This document shows, piece after piece, positions 15,163 to 23,719 of a DNA stretch of 33,109 nucleotides (the stretch's first letter is position 1; the number at the start of each line of letters is the position of its first letter). Position numbers and translations under genes: made by a program. This stretch comes from Gammaproteobacteria bacterium. GTDB lineage: Bacteria; Pseudomonadota; Gammaproteobacteria; DSM-16500. Location: the NCBI GenBank assembly GCA_013286215.1, contig JABDGC010000014.1, positions 1 through 33,109 of the forward strand. The letters are read 5' to 3'. Under the pieces are notes generated by a model. It saw nothing but the letters and a program-made list of their open reading frames with translations, had not been told where the DNA came from and made no database searches.

Positions 15163-16470
15163 ATGCAGTCAACCAATGCCCAAGTCCTCGTCATCGGCGC
15201 CGGTTTCGCCGGTCTCGGTGCTGCGACTTGTTTGCAGGAAAAAGGTTTTAAAGTCGAAGTTCTCGAAGCCCGTGATCGCGTTGGCGGTCGCATTTGCGAT
15301 GATACGTCCTTCGGCTTCCCGCTGGGCCGCGGCGCGAACTGGATTCATGGTCTCGATGGCAATCCCATGGTTGAACTGGCGCAACGCTTTGGTGTTTCCT
15401 TTTCACCGGTCGATGTCGGCCGTTTTTATACGTTTGACCGCCATGGCCAAAGAATTCCCCCCGAAGTTCTGGACGCTTTTGAAGAAGACTTCGAAAACAG
15501 TCTCATCTACGCCAAAGACTTCGCTCAACAGTCGCCTCAGGATCTTTCCCTGGCGGATGCCTTGGCGCCATTTTTTAAACCCAAAGCGCTGTCGCCGGTG
15601 CAGCAGGATCTATTCAAGCGAAAACTCGGTTTTTTTCAAGGCTATGTCGGCGCTGATTATCAGCGACTTTCAGCGCGCAATTGGGACCATGAATTGAGTT
15701 TGCCCGGCGGTCACGCCATTCTGTCTGACACCTATGTTCCCATCATTCAAGGCCTGGCGGCGTCGTGCTCGGTAAGGCTGAACACCGTGGTTACAGCGAT
15801 TCAGGTGCGCGACAACGGGGTCGACGTTTTGACGGACCAAGGCTGCTATCAGGCCGAGGCTGTCTTGGTTACTGTGCCACTCAGTCTTTTGCAGCAAAAG
15901 GTCATTCACTTTGATCCGCCACTGCCAGTTGTCAAACAAAAAGCCATTGAACGCCTTGGCATGGGCTTGTTTAATATCGCGGCCTTGAAATTTCCGCGAC
16001 TTTTCTGGGAAGAAGACAGCCGGGCCCTGTTTTTTTCCGAATTCGACGCCGAGTCGATTTCTACCTTCATGAATTATTATCAAGTGAACCGCCAGCCGAT
16101 TTTACTCGGCTACAGCGGCGGTGACAAAGCGCTTAAAATCGAGCAAGCGTCCGATCAGCAAATTCTAGCCAAGGTGATGGACAATTTACGCCGCCATTAT
16201 GGGCGCAACATTCCTGAACCCGAGGCGTATTTTTTCACGCGCTGGTCGCAGGATCCTTTTAGCCGCGGCTCCTATTCCTATCTCCCCGTTGGCGCCAGCG
16301 AAGGTGATCGCGAAGAATTAGCCCAACCGGCATCGGCCCGGCTTTTTTTCGCCGGCGAAGCGAGCAACCGGGATTTCCCCGCGACGACCCATGGCGCTTA
16401 TTGGTCTGGCCTGCGCGAAGCGCAACGAATCGAAAGCGGTTTCTTATTAAAAGTAAATGAACCAAGATAA
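15163..16470 (+). CDS. FAD-dependent amine oxidase (polyamine oxidase-like)
   Basis: A flavin amine oxidase of the PAO/MAO/LSD1 superfamily, 435 residues from the ATG at 15163, which has AGGAAG 7 bp upstream; the frame extends 25 codons further but through repeat-flank DNA. The Rossmann motif VLVIGAGFAGLGAA is at the N-terminus, followed by VLEARDRVGGR. The substrate-domain stretch GANWIHGLDGNPM and the block LKFPRLFW are like plant and animal polyamine oxidases. The C-terminal FAD block LFFAGEASNRDFPATTHGAY is intact. No signal peptide is evident. The substrate (spermine, spermidine or another amine) cannot be read from sequence. The next gene begins 14 bp later, so the two are probably co-transcribed. 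Confidence 0.85.
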   Translation: MQSTNAQVLVIGAGFAGLGAATCLQEKGFKVEVLEARDRVGGRICDDTSFGFPLGRGANWIHGLDGNPMVELAQRFGVSFSPVDVGRFYTFDRHGQRIPPEVLDAFEEDFENSLIYAKDFAQQSPQDLSLADALAPFFKPKALSPVQQDLFKRKLGFFQGYVGADYQRLSARNWDHELSLPGGHAILSDTYVPIIQGLAASCSVRLNTVVTAIQVRDNGVDVLTDQGCYQAEAVLVTVPLSLLQQKVIHFDPPLPVVKQKAIERLGMGLFNIAALKFPRLFWEEDSRALFFSEFDAESISTFMNYYQVNRQPILLGYSGGDKALKIEQASDQQILAKVMDNLRRHYGRNIPEPEAYFFTRWSQDPFSRGSYSYLPVGASEGDREELAQPASARLFFAGEASNRDFPATTHGAYWSGLREAQRIESGFLLKVNEPR

Positions 16471-16484
16471 GCATAGGAGTTGAT

Positions 16485-18074
16485 ATGATTTCACATATTT
16501 TTACAGTCGATCGATCGCCGGAACAGGGTGTTATAGAGGCTAGTATAGCCTCTTTGTATGAGTACAAGGATCCAGATGCGCTAATCCATGATGATTTTCT
16601 CAAGGGACAAGAAAACCCCTTCTTGCGTTATGGCGGTAGCGCTGCAGAACTTGGCGGTATGCTCTTTCTAGGCGATTCGGATAACAGAACGTTTGGTCAT
16701 TTTACCGCCGAAGAATTTGCGGAACATTTTGCCAAGGCTTTTGACCCCCCTAAACGGAGATGGTATCAGGCCAGGAGACCGTTTTCTCATGCGGATAAAG
16801 AGCAGGTTAAGGATCTCTATTTGATCGGCCCTTCCCTGGGGCTGTCGGGGCCGGGTGAAAACGACTCCTATGCTCAGCGTTTGGCGAATTGTTTTTATGA
16901 AAAAGGATTTACCAAAGTCAGGGTGCATGCCATCGCCTATGAAAGGCGAGCTCCAGATGAAACGATCTATGTGGAGGTGCTTCGGCGTCAGGGTCTTCTT
17001 GCACAGCACAAGACCGGGTTCATGGCTGCTTATGGCCTGAGTCAGCGTAGGGCCTTGGAGCTGAGCAGGCTGGAGCATGAACATGAGCATGAGCATAAGC
17101 GTGAACATGAACATAAGCGTGAGCATGAAAAACCCGAGGCTCCTATTGATTTACCCTTAACGAAGGAACAAATAATAGAAGAGTTGCGGGAAGGCAATTC
17201 GGTTATCACCGATTTTATCTCTCCGCTGCCCTTTCTTCGCCGCGCGGAAAATACCTTTCTTCCGAGTGAAACGTATCGACAGAGAAATAGACGGATTCGT
17301 GAAGAGCAGGATAAAGAAACGAGAGAGCATTTGATCACGCAGCTTACGTCGAAGGAGGCGAAAGAGATCGGTAAAGAGAAGGAGATCTTGGCGCGCTTAA
17401 TAGCAGCGCTCCGAGAGCCGGATAAGCTCGATTGGCAGACGCTTTGCCGAAAGGCCTGGATTGAATATAATGAACAGCGGTTACAGAAAACAGGTCTGAG
17501 TGGCGGCCCTGTTTGGGAGTTATTAGTAAACCTCTCGCGGGGAGACATTCCTTCGATTGACGGAGCGCAGCTCGATGAAAGCAAGCGTGATGAGCAAGAG
17601 GATAAGCAAAGCACAGTGGTCCGCCGTTTTTCCATGCCTCGCGGGCTGCCCTATTACGCTCACCAGACGGCTTTTTTCCAGGTGGCCCCGCCGTCGCCTA
17701 AAGATATCCCTGGTATTCCCAAGCCGCTTATAATTGAAATCGAAAAGCTGTGTAAAACTTTGCAAGATGAAATTAGCCTGCTAAGTGACCGTGCGTCAAA
17801 CGCCGGATTTGCGCCGTTCCTGAATTTCGAGATAACGACCAAAACGAGAAAAAAAGACTGCCTTGCTGTCTTGCTGAAGGCCGAGTCGTTGGCAGCACTA
17901 CAACGCATGGCAAGCGAAGCCTTGAACACAACACGCGTCACTCGGCGTTTCCGCAATAGCTGCTCGAAAGAATGGGGCAGGTCGCGGACTCAGGAATTAC
18001 TGAACAGGATTGTGAATGATGTTCATGGTCAGGTGGTGCAGTGTAAGTCGATAAGCCCGCATAGACCCAGTTAA
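16485..18074 (+). CDS. Protein of unknown family with His/Glu repeat tract, candidate effector
   Basis: A 529-residue protein I do not recognise; AGGAG lies 6 bp upstream of the ATG. The N-terminal 190 residues alternate beta-like and helical stretches (GGMLFLGDSDNRTFGHFTAE; VKDLYLIGPSLGLSGPG; YAQRLANCFYEKGFTKVRV). This layout recalls C80/clostripain-like cysteine-protease folds, but the places where catalytic His and Cys would fall read GDSDN and IGPSLG, so it would be inactive if related; this is a weak suggestion. Residues about 196-215 are a HE/HK-rich tract (HEHEHEHKREHEHKREHEK) coded by a 6-bp near-tandem GARCAT repeat at 17073-17130. A charged, probably coiled-coil region follows (about 265-310). 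It has no signal peptide or membrane span. Context after an amine oxidase and among orphan proteins suggests a host-interaction role, unproven. Confidence 0.6.
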   Translation: MISHIFTVDRSPEQGVIEASIASLYEYKDPDALIHDDFLKGQENPFLRYGGSAAELGGMLFLGDSDNRTFGHFTAEEFAEHFAKAFDPPKRRWYQARRPFSHADKEQVKDLYLIGPSLGLSGPGENDSYAQRLANCFYEKGFTKVRVHAIAYERRAPDETIYVEVLRRQGLLAQHKTGFMAAYGLSQRRALELSRLEHEHEHEHKREHEHKREHEKPEAPIDLPLTKEQIIEELREGNSVITDFISPLPFLRRAENTFLPSETYRQRNRRIREEQDKETREHLITQLTSKEAKEIGKEKEILARLIAALREPDKLDWQTLCRKAWIEYNEQRLQKTGLSGGPVWELLVNLSRGDIPSIDGAQLDESKRDEQEDKQSTVVRRFSMPRGLPYYAHQTAFFQVAPPSPKDIPGIPKPLIIEIEKLCKTLQDEISLLSDRASNAGFAPFLNFEITTKTRKKDCLAVLLKAESLAALQRMASEALNTTRVTRRFRNSCSKEWGRSRTQELLNRIVNDVHGQVVQCKSISPHRPS

Positions 18075-18094
18075 ACAATGTCTCACCCAGAAAG

Positions 18095-18300
18095 AGTAAG
18101 CACTGTTGAATCAATCGGACTTAACACAAAGGCCTCTCCTCCATCAAAAACGGGCGTTGTTGAATAAAGCGGATTTCCCGTTAAAGTCCCCTTTCCTCCA
18201 CGCTTTTTGTGGAGGAAAGGGTTAGGGAAAGGAGGTAAAAAAATCATAGTATTAAAATTAGGCCACAAAAAGCGTGGAGCAGAGGGGATTTTTTAGCAGA
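18095..18300. repeat. Cluster of hairpin-family repeats between the 529-residue gene and parC
   Basis: The spacer 18075-18346 holds no supportable ORF. It contains a degenerate left arm near 18104-18130 (CTGTTGAATCAATC...), then a complete left arm at 18155-18201, almost identical to 14980-15026. The loop GCTTTTT and a truncated right arm GTGGAGGAAAGGG end at 18221. Another core half (AAAAAGCGTGGAGCAGAGGGG) lies at 18268-18288. The truncated right side suggests decay or partial replacement. The cluster separates two convergent genes and may serve as a terminator. Confidence 0.65.
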
Positions 18301-18346
18301 AATTCTGGATTTGTCGCTGCGTTTTTCGCAATGACAACTTTTCTCC

Positions 18347-20602
18347 TTAATGCTCTTCCTTCGCGCTCAAGCTCACCACGCCGCGCCACTTCGGCGGCAA
18401 TTTTAAGCCGCGGCGGCCGCGTTCGGCGAGGTAGTGTTTCCATTCTTCAGGGACGAGTTCATAGGCTTTGTTTTCGGTTTGCACCACTAGCACCTGGTTC
18501 TCTGGCAGCACCGCGGCGTCGACCAGATACTCTTCCCGGCTAGCGACTTTAGCGCCGGGAATGCCAATGATTTTATTGCCCTTGCCTTTGGCCAGCATGG
18601 GCAATTCCTTCAGCGGGAAAATCACCAGATGCCCTGAGCTCAAAACTGCGGCCAGGAAAGATTTTTCTAAGTCAGCGACCAGTTTGGGCATGATTGGTTT
18701 GGAATCATGGGGCAGCGAAAGTACGGACTTGCCGTTGCGGTTGCGGGCATAGAGGTCGCTGAGCTTGGCAACGAAGCCGTAACCAGCTTCCGAGGCCAGC
18801 AGGCAGAGTTGCTCTGGGTCGCCCAGGAGCACGCCCATGAATTCAGCGCCGGGCGGCGGGTTCACGCGGCTGCTCAGCGGGTCGCCTTGACCACGGGCCG
18901 AGGGCAGAGTGTGTGTCGGGATGGAATAACTGCGTCCAGTCGAATCTAAAAAGGTGGCCAATTGATTGCTGCGGCCCTGCGCGGCGGCCTGGAAGCGGTC
19001 GCCGGCTTTATAGCTCAAGGTGGTGGGATCCAGCTCATAGCCTTTGGAGGCGCGCACCCAACCCTTGCTGGACAGAATGACGGTCATGGGTTCTGACGGA
19101 ATAATTTCTTCCACGCTCATTTGTTGTGCTTCTTTGCGCTCGACGATGGGCGAACGGCGTTGGTCGCGGAAACGCTTGGCGTCTTCTTCAAGCTCGCTGC
19201 GGATCAATTTCTTGATGCGCTGCGAAGTGGCTAGCGTATGCTCGATGCCTTGCAGTTCCTGTTTCAATTCTTTCTGTTCGCCCTTGATTTTTTGCTCTTC
19301 CAGTCGCGCCAAATGACGCAACTTGGTTTCTAAAATCGCCTCGACCTGCTCCTCCGACAGCTTGAATTTCTTCATGAGCATGGCCTTGGGCTCGTCTTCC
19401 TTGCGAATGATGCGGATAACTTCATCCAGATCCAGGTAAACAATTAACAACCCGTCCAAAATGTGCAAGCGTTTCTGCACAATGTTCATGCGGTGCTGCA
19501 GCCGCCGGCGCACGGTTTCCGTGCGGGAGTCTAGCCACTCGTTCAGGATAGTGAGCAAATCTTTAACATGCGGCCTGCCGTTGGTACCGATGATATTCAA
19601 GTTGACGCGATAATTAGACTGCAAATCCGTGGTCGCGAATAAATGGTCCATGAGCGGCTCGATGTCGACACGATTGGAGCGTGGCACGATGACAAAGCGT
19701 GTGGGGTTTTCGTGGTCGGATTCGTCGCGCAAGTCGGAAACCATCGGCAACTTCTTGGCCTGCATCTGATCAGCGATCTGGGCCAGCACTTTGGCGCCGG
19801 AAACCTGATAGGGCAAGGCAGTGATGATAATTTCGTCGTTTTCGACTGTGTAGACGGCGCGCATGCGCACGGCGCCGGTGCCGTGCTTATAGATCTGAGC
19901 GATTTCCTTGCGTGGCGTGATGATTTCCGCCTGCGTGGGAAAATCGGGGCCGGGAATGATTTTGCATATTTCGGCGAGGGTCGCCTTGGGATTGTCGATT
20001 AAGTGAATTAAGGCGTCGACCACTTCGCCCAGATTGTGTGGCGGAATATCAGTCGCCATGCCGACGGCAATGCCCGTCGTGCCGTTCAACAGTAAATTAG
20101 GCAAACGTGCCGGTAGTAAGGCAGGCTCGCGCAGGGTGCCGTCGAAATTCGGCACCCATTCCACTGTGCCGGCTTCTAGCTCGGATAATAAAATTTCGGC
20201 GTAGGCCGATAGACGTGCTTCGGTATAACGCATGGCGGCGAAGGATTTGGGATCGTCTTCCGAACCAAAATTGCCCTGGCCTTCAATCAAGGGATAGCGA
20301 TAGGAAAAGGGCTGGGCCATCAAGACCAGGGCTTCATAGCAGGCCATGTCGCCATGGGGGTGATATTTGCCGATGACGTCGCCGATGGTGCGCACGGATT
20401 TTTTAAATTTAGCCGTCACTTTGAGACCGAGTTCGGACATGGCGAAGACGATGCGTCTTTGCACCGGTTTCAGGCCATCGGCAAGGTGCGGCAGCGCGCG
20501 ATCCAGGATGACGTACATGGAATAATCGAGATACGCTTTCTCGGTGTAGTCGCGCAGAGGAACGCGTTCAATGTTATAGCCGTTTTTAATTTTTTCTTTC
20601 AT
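18347..20602 (-). CDS. parC: DNA topoisomerase IV subunit A
   Basis: ParC, with ParE, decatenates daughter chromosomes. The 751-residue protein begins with the family block ([20 protein letters not shown]). The winged-helix quinolone-resistance region [20 protein letters not shown] is followed by [10 protein letters not shown] with the catalytic Tyr126. The C-terminal beta-pinwheel region contains repeated [13 protein letters not shown]-like blades. In the quinolone-determining positions the Ser of the usual HPHGDxS motif is replaced ([10 protein letters not shown] has Ala then Cys), which could affect quinolone response. It lies 122 bp downstream of parE on the same strand, the usual pairing. 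Confidence 0.96.
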   Translation of the reverse strand: MKEKIKNGYNIERVPLRDYTEKAYLDYSMYVILDRALPHLADGLKPVQRRIVFAMSELGLKVTAKFKKSVRTIGDVIGKYHPHGDMACYEALVLMAQPFSYRYPLIEGQGNFGSEDDPKSFAAMRYTEARLSAYAEILLSELEAGTVEWVPNFDGTLREPALLPARLPNLLLNGTTGIAVGMATDIPPHNLGEVVDALIHLIDNPKATLAEICKIIPGPDFPTQAEIITPRKEIAQIYKHGTGAVRMRAVYTVENDEIIITALPYQVSGAKVLAQIADQMQAKKLPMVSDLRDESDHENPTRFVIVPRSNRVDIEPLMDHLFATTDLQSNYRVNLNIIGTNGRPHVKDLLTILNEWLDSRTETVRRRLQHRMNIVQKRLHILDGLLIVYLDLDEVIRIIRKEDEPKAMLMKKFKLSEEQVEAILETKLRHLARLEEQKIKGEQKELKQELQGIEHTLATSQRIKKLIRSELEEDAKRFRDQRRSPIVERKEAQQMSVEEIIPSEPMTVILSSKGWVRASKGYELDPTTLSYKAGDRFQAAAQGRSNQLATFLDSTGRSYSIPTHTLPSARGQGDPLSSRVNPPPGAEFMGVLLGDPEQLCLLASEAGYGFVAKLSDLYARNRNGKSVLSLPHDSKPIMPKLVADLEKSFLAAVLSSGHLVIFPLKELPMLAKGKGNKIIGIPGAKVASREEYLVDAAVLPENQVLVVQTENKAYELVPEEWKHYLAERGRRGLKLPPKWRGVVSLSAKEEH

Positions 20603-20662
20603 CTATCATTCCTTAAAATTTTGAGACTGCAGCTATAACGCGGAGTGTCAGGCTGCTTCTAG

Positions 20663-20690
20663 TGCAGATGGAGTGCGCACTCCATCTGCA
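20663..20690. repeat. Perfect 28-bp palindrome in the parE-parC spacer
   Basis: TGCAGATGGAGTGC is followed immediately by its exact reverse complement, with no loop. It is about 60 bp upstream of the parC start and 34 bp past the parE stop. Without a spacer loop or T-run it is a better fit for a dyad binding site or a REP-type unit than for a rho-independent terminator. Confidence 0.7.
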
Positions 20691-20724
20691 ACTTATTTGC
20701 GCCGTAGGCGACGTTATTGCTACC

Positions 20725-22659
20725 CTAAGTTTCCGCCAGGTTGCCTTTGCCTTCAAGCCAGCTCTTGCGGTCCGAGGCGCGCTTTTTGGAAAGTAGCATG
20801 TCCAGCATTTCATCCGCCGTATCTTTGGACTTGAGCACCAATTGGATCAGGCGTCGGGTGTTAGGATCCATCGTGGTTTCGCGAAGCTGCATGGGATTCA
20901 TTTCGCCCAAGCCTTTGAAGCGCAAGATATTGGGCTTGGCTTTTTTGTGCTCCGCCGCGATACGGTCAATGATGCCTTGTTTCTCGGCTTCGTCCAGCGC
21001 GTAATAAACTTCTTTGCCGTAGTCGATGCGAAAGAGCGGCGGCATGGCGATATAGACATGACCGGCCTCGACCAGCGGGCGGAAATGCTTGGTGAAAAGC
21101 GCACACAAGAGCGTTGCGATATGCGAACCGTCGGAGTCGGCGTCGGCCAAGATGCAAATCTTGCCGTAGCGCAGGCTTTTGAGATCGGCGGTATTCGGTT
21201 CTGCGCCAATGGCGATGGCGATGTCATGAATGGCCTGCGAGGCGAAAATTTCCGTCGAGGGCACTTCCCAGGTATTTAAAATCTTGCCGCGCAGAGGCAG
21301 TATTGCCTGAAATTCGCGGTTGCGTGCCTGTTTGGCCGAGCCGCCCGCGGAATCGCCTTCGACTAAAAAGATTTCGCAGAGCGCGGGGTCCTGCTGCGAG
21401 CAGTCGACCAGTTTACCAGGCAGCGCCGGCCCGGCCGTGACTTTTTTGCGCACCACAATTTGCGCAGCTTTCAGACGTTTTTCGGCGTTGGCGATGGCCA
21501 GGTTAGCGATGGCTTCTGCCTCGTTAACATGCTGGTTGAGCCAGAGACTAAAGGCATCCTTCACGACGCCGGAGACGAAAGCGGCGCATTCACGGGAAGA
21601 GAGCCGCTCCTTGGTTTGACCGGAAAACTGCGGTTCCTGCAATTTCACTGAAATAATATGGGCGCATTGCTCCCAAACGTCGTCGGGCGTGAGTTTGACG
21701 CCGCGGGGGAGAAGATTGCGGTATTCGCAAAATTCCCGCAACGCCTCGAGCAGGCCGAGACGCAGGCCACTGACATGGGTGCCGCCTTGCGGCGTCGGCA
21801 CCAGGTTGACATAGCTTTCGCCCAGGATCTCGCTCCTTTCCGGTAGCCAGATCACGGCCCAGTCCACCATTTCGGTGTTGCCGGCGAAGGAGCCGATAAA
21901 GGGTTCGTCCGGAATATGTTCGGCCTTGCCGATGGCTTCCATCAGATAATGCGCCAAGCCGGCTTCGTAATGCCATTCTTCTTTTTCCTTGGTGTGTTCG
22001 TCAAAGAAGGTTACATGCAGACCGGGACAGAGAACGGCTTTGGCGCGTAGGGTATGTTTTAATTGTTTGATGGCAAAGCGCACGGAGTCAAAGTATTTTT
22101 CCTCCGGCCAGAAATGAATGCTGGTGCCGGTTTCCGCTTTTTCACCCTTGGCCGGCGGCAGCTTGGTTGCTTCCAGCTTGGAGGCCTTGTCGCCGTGAGC
22201 GAAGGCCATGCTGTAGAGTTTGCCATCGCGCTTGATTTTCACTTCCAGGCGTTTGGAAAGGGCGTTGACCACGGAAATGCCGACGCCGTGTAAGCCGCCA
22301 GAGAAGCGATATTGCTTGTTGGAGAATTTCGCGCCGCTGTGCAGGCGGGTTAGAATCAGTTCCACGCCGGACACTTTTTCGCCGGGATGCGTGTCGACCG
22401 GCATGCCGCGACCGTTATCGGTGACTTCCAGTGAGCCGTCTTTATAGAAAATGACGTCGATGCGTGAGGCATGGCCTTCCATGGCCTCATCAACGCTATT
22501 GTCAATGGCCTCATGTGCCAAATGATTGGGATTGGTCGTGTCGGTGTACATGCCGGGTCGGCGACGCACCGGTTCCAGGCCACTTAAGACCTCAATTGCT
22601 TCGGAAGTGTAATTCTGTTTTGCTTTCGTTGCCATAAAGTTGAATCCAGTTTTAGTCAT
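20725..22659 (-). CDS. parE: DNA topoisomerase IV subunit B
   Basis: ATPase subunit of topoisomerase IV, 644 residues; an internal ATG at 22635 (MATKAKQNYTSEAIEVL) is an equally possible start. The GHKL ATPase block is intact (AIDNSVDEA, DNGRGMPVD, FSGGLHGVGISVVNAL). The transducer domain and TOPRIM motifs follow (LVEGDSAGGSAKQ, ILADADSDGSHIATLL). The start SGLEPVRRRPGMYTDTTNPNHL is the ParE form rather than GyrB, and the length (no GyrB insert) agrees. It precedes parC on the minus strand. Confidence 0.96.
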   Translation of the reverse strand: MTKTGFNFMATKAKQNYTSEAIEVLSGLEPVRRRPGMYTDTTNPNHLAHEAIDNSVDEAMEGHASRIDVIFYKDGSLEVTDNGRGMPVDTHPGEKVSGVELILTRLHSGAKFSNKQYRFSGGLHGVGISVVNALSKRLEVKIKRDGKLYSMAFAHGDKASKLEATKLPPAKGEKAETGTSIHFWPEEKYFDSVRFAIKQLKHTLRAKAVLCPGLHVTFFDEHTKEKEEWHYEAGLAHYLMEAIGKAEHIPDEPFIGSFAGNTEMVDWAVIWLPERSEILGESYVNLVPTPQGGTHVSGLRLGLLEALREFCEYRNLLPRGVKLTPDDVWEQCAHIISVKLQEPQFSGQTKERLSSRECAAFVSGVVKDAFSLWLNQHVNEAEAIANLAIANAEKRLKAAQIVVRKKVTAGPALPGKLVDCSQQDPALCEIFLVEGDSAGGSAKQARNREFQAILPLRGKILNTWEVPSTEIFASQAIHDIAIAIGAEPNTADLKSLRYGKICILADADSDGSHIATLLCALFTKHFRPLVEAGHVYIAMPPLFRIDYGKEVYYALDEAEKQGIIDRIAAEHKKAKPNILRFKGLGEMNPMQLRETTMDPNTRRLIQLVLKSKDTADEMLDMLLSKKRASDRKSWLEGKGNLAET

Positions 22660-22677
22660 CCTGCTGAAGTCTTTACC

Positions 22678-22694
22678 GTCACGCGGAGCGTGAC
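22678..22694. repeat. Small inverted repeat upstream of parE
   Basis: GTCACGC-GGA-GCGTGAC, a perfect 7-bp stem with a 3-base loop, between the Nudix gene and parE. A related string, ACGCGGAGTGTCA, lies at 20638-20650 upstream of parC, so the two topoisomerase spacers share a motif. No T-run, so not called a terminator. Confidence 0.4.
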
Positions 22695-22705
22695 AGTGAG
22701 TCTAA

Positions 22706-23371
22706 TCACTTTTCTGCTTTCTTCAACCAAAAGTCGCGCAAAAAGTTACGGTTAATTTGCAGCCATTGCAAGGCGACCAAAGCCGGGGCTGTTTTAATTC
22801 TTCCCTGGCGCAGCCATTCAAAGGCTTCTTCTGCCGGCAGCGCAAAGGCGAAAATGTCTTCATTTTCTTCTTCAAGGCCATGGTTGCTGCTCACGTGGCT
22901 GGCATCGATGCGACCGCAATACAGATGGAGGTATTCGTCGCTACCCCCGGGGCTGACAAAGTAATCGTTAATCGGATAAAGTTCAAGCACGCGACAGCCG
23001 GCCTCTTCCTGGGCTTCTCGTACCGCAACCTCGTCCGGCTTTTCTTCTTTCTCTAAAACGCCGGCCACGATCTCCAGCAGCCAGGGGCTAGTTTTAGCGC
23101 TGCTAGGATGCGCCATGGCGTGCGGGATGGCGCCGACGCGGAATTGCGTAATCAGCACGACACGGTCCAAAATGGGGTCGTAGGGCAAGATGCCCGCGGC
23201 GCAGGTTCTTTCGATGAGCTCGCGGCCGAGAACCGGCGTCCAGCCGCCTTTAAATAAGCGGTGACGCAACTCATATTTCACATAGCGAAAAATGCCTTCA
23301 TGTAGAATTTTGCGGTCCAGGATTTCAAAGTCCTTTTCGGTAAAGGGAGCCAGGGTCGCAGGGGTCATCAT
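22706..23371 (-). CDS. nudF: Nudix hydrolase, ADP-ribose pyrophosphatase-like
   Basis: A 221-residue Nudix protein, probably hydrolysing ADP-ribose to AMP and ribose-5-phosphate. The Nudix box is complete: GVLEKEEKPDEVAVREAQEE followed by AGC. Upstream VVLITQFRVGA and downstream YFVSPGGSDEYLHLYCG fit the NudF/YqiE subgroup; the SPG motif is typical of ADP-ribose pyrophosphatases. The first ATG overlaps the ubiK stop by 4 bp (ATGA), so it is translationally coupled to ubiK. The exact substrate is inferred. Confidence 0.88.
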   Translation of the reverse strand: MMTPATLAPFTEKDFEILDRKILHEGIFRYVKYELRHRLFKGGWTPVLGRELIERTCAAGILPYDPILDRVVLITQFRVGAIPHAMAHPSSAKTSPWLLEIVAGVLEKEEKPDEVAVREAQEEAGCRVLELYPINDYFVSPGGSDEYLHLYCGRIDASHVSSNHGLEEENEDIFAFALPAEEAFEWLRQGRIKTAPALVALQWLQINRNFLRDFWLKKAEK

Positions 23372-23619
23372 GATTTATGCTTCTTCTTTTCCAGATGTTT
23401 TATGGCTTCTTCCAGTTCTTCCAATTTCTTGCGCGTGCGCGCCAAGACCTTGGCTTGAACGTCAAACTCTTCGCGAGTGATGAGCTCCAGCTTGGCAAAG
23501 GTCTTGTTCAAGACGAGCTGGCAATTTTTTTCCAAGTCTTTTTTGACGCCCTGCAAATGAGCCGGCAGCGAACCGGTTAATTCTTCCGCCAATTTCTTTA
23601 AAAAATTCGGCTTCAGCAT
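23368..23619 (-). CDS. ubiK: Ubiquinone biosynthesis accessory factor UbiK
   Basis: A short 83-residue protein of the BMFP/YqiC family, which in E. coli assists the aerobic hydroxylation steps of ubiquinone synthesis together with UbiJ. The family core is clear: LELITREEFDVQAKVLARTR followed by a leucine-rich coiled coil (KLEELEEAIKHLEKK). AAGGA lies 9 bp before the ATG. The window also encodes UbiE, UbiJ and UbiB, so four ubiquinone genes lie in two places within 8 kb. Confidence 0.9.
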   Translation of the reverse strand: MLKPNFLKKLAEELTGSLPAHLQGVKKDLEKNCQLVLNKTFAKLELITREEFDVQAKVLARTRKKLEELEEAIKHLEKKKHKS

Positions 23620-23647
23620 GGTGGGTGGTCCTTATTTGCTTCATTAA

Positions 23648-23676
23648 ACTATACCTCATCAGGGAGTTAAACCCAA
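23648..23676 (-). promoter_or_regulatory. Candidate promoter for ubiK-nudix
   Basis: On the minus strand, -35 TTGGGT (23671-23676) and -10 TATAGT (23648-23653) with a 17-bp spacer, about 30 bp upstream of ubiK. The fit is moderate and untested. A small hairpin (CCTCT/AGAGG near 23684-23699) lies just upstream, after fmt. Confidence 0.35.
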
Positions 23677-23719
23677 TAGACGTACCTCTTCGGTAGAGGC
23701 TAAATAGACTGACAACGTA

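Noticed and set aside
16668-17126. Minus-strand ORF of 152 codons starting with an alternating Met/Leu/Phe stretch
   Set aside because: The hydrophobic start is only the complement of the GARCAT repeat in the plus-strand 529-residue gene; no ribosome-binding site or family motif.
22678-22694. Terminator after the Nudix gene
   Set aside because: Short stem with no T-run on the minus strand; kept only as an inverted repeat.
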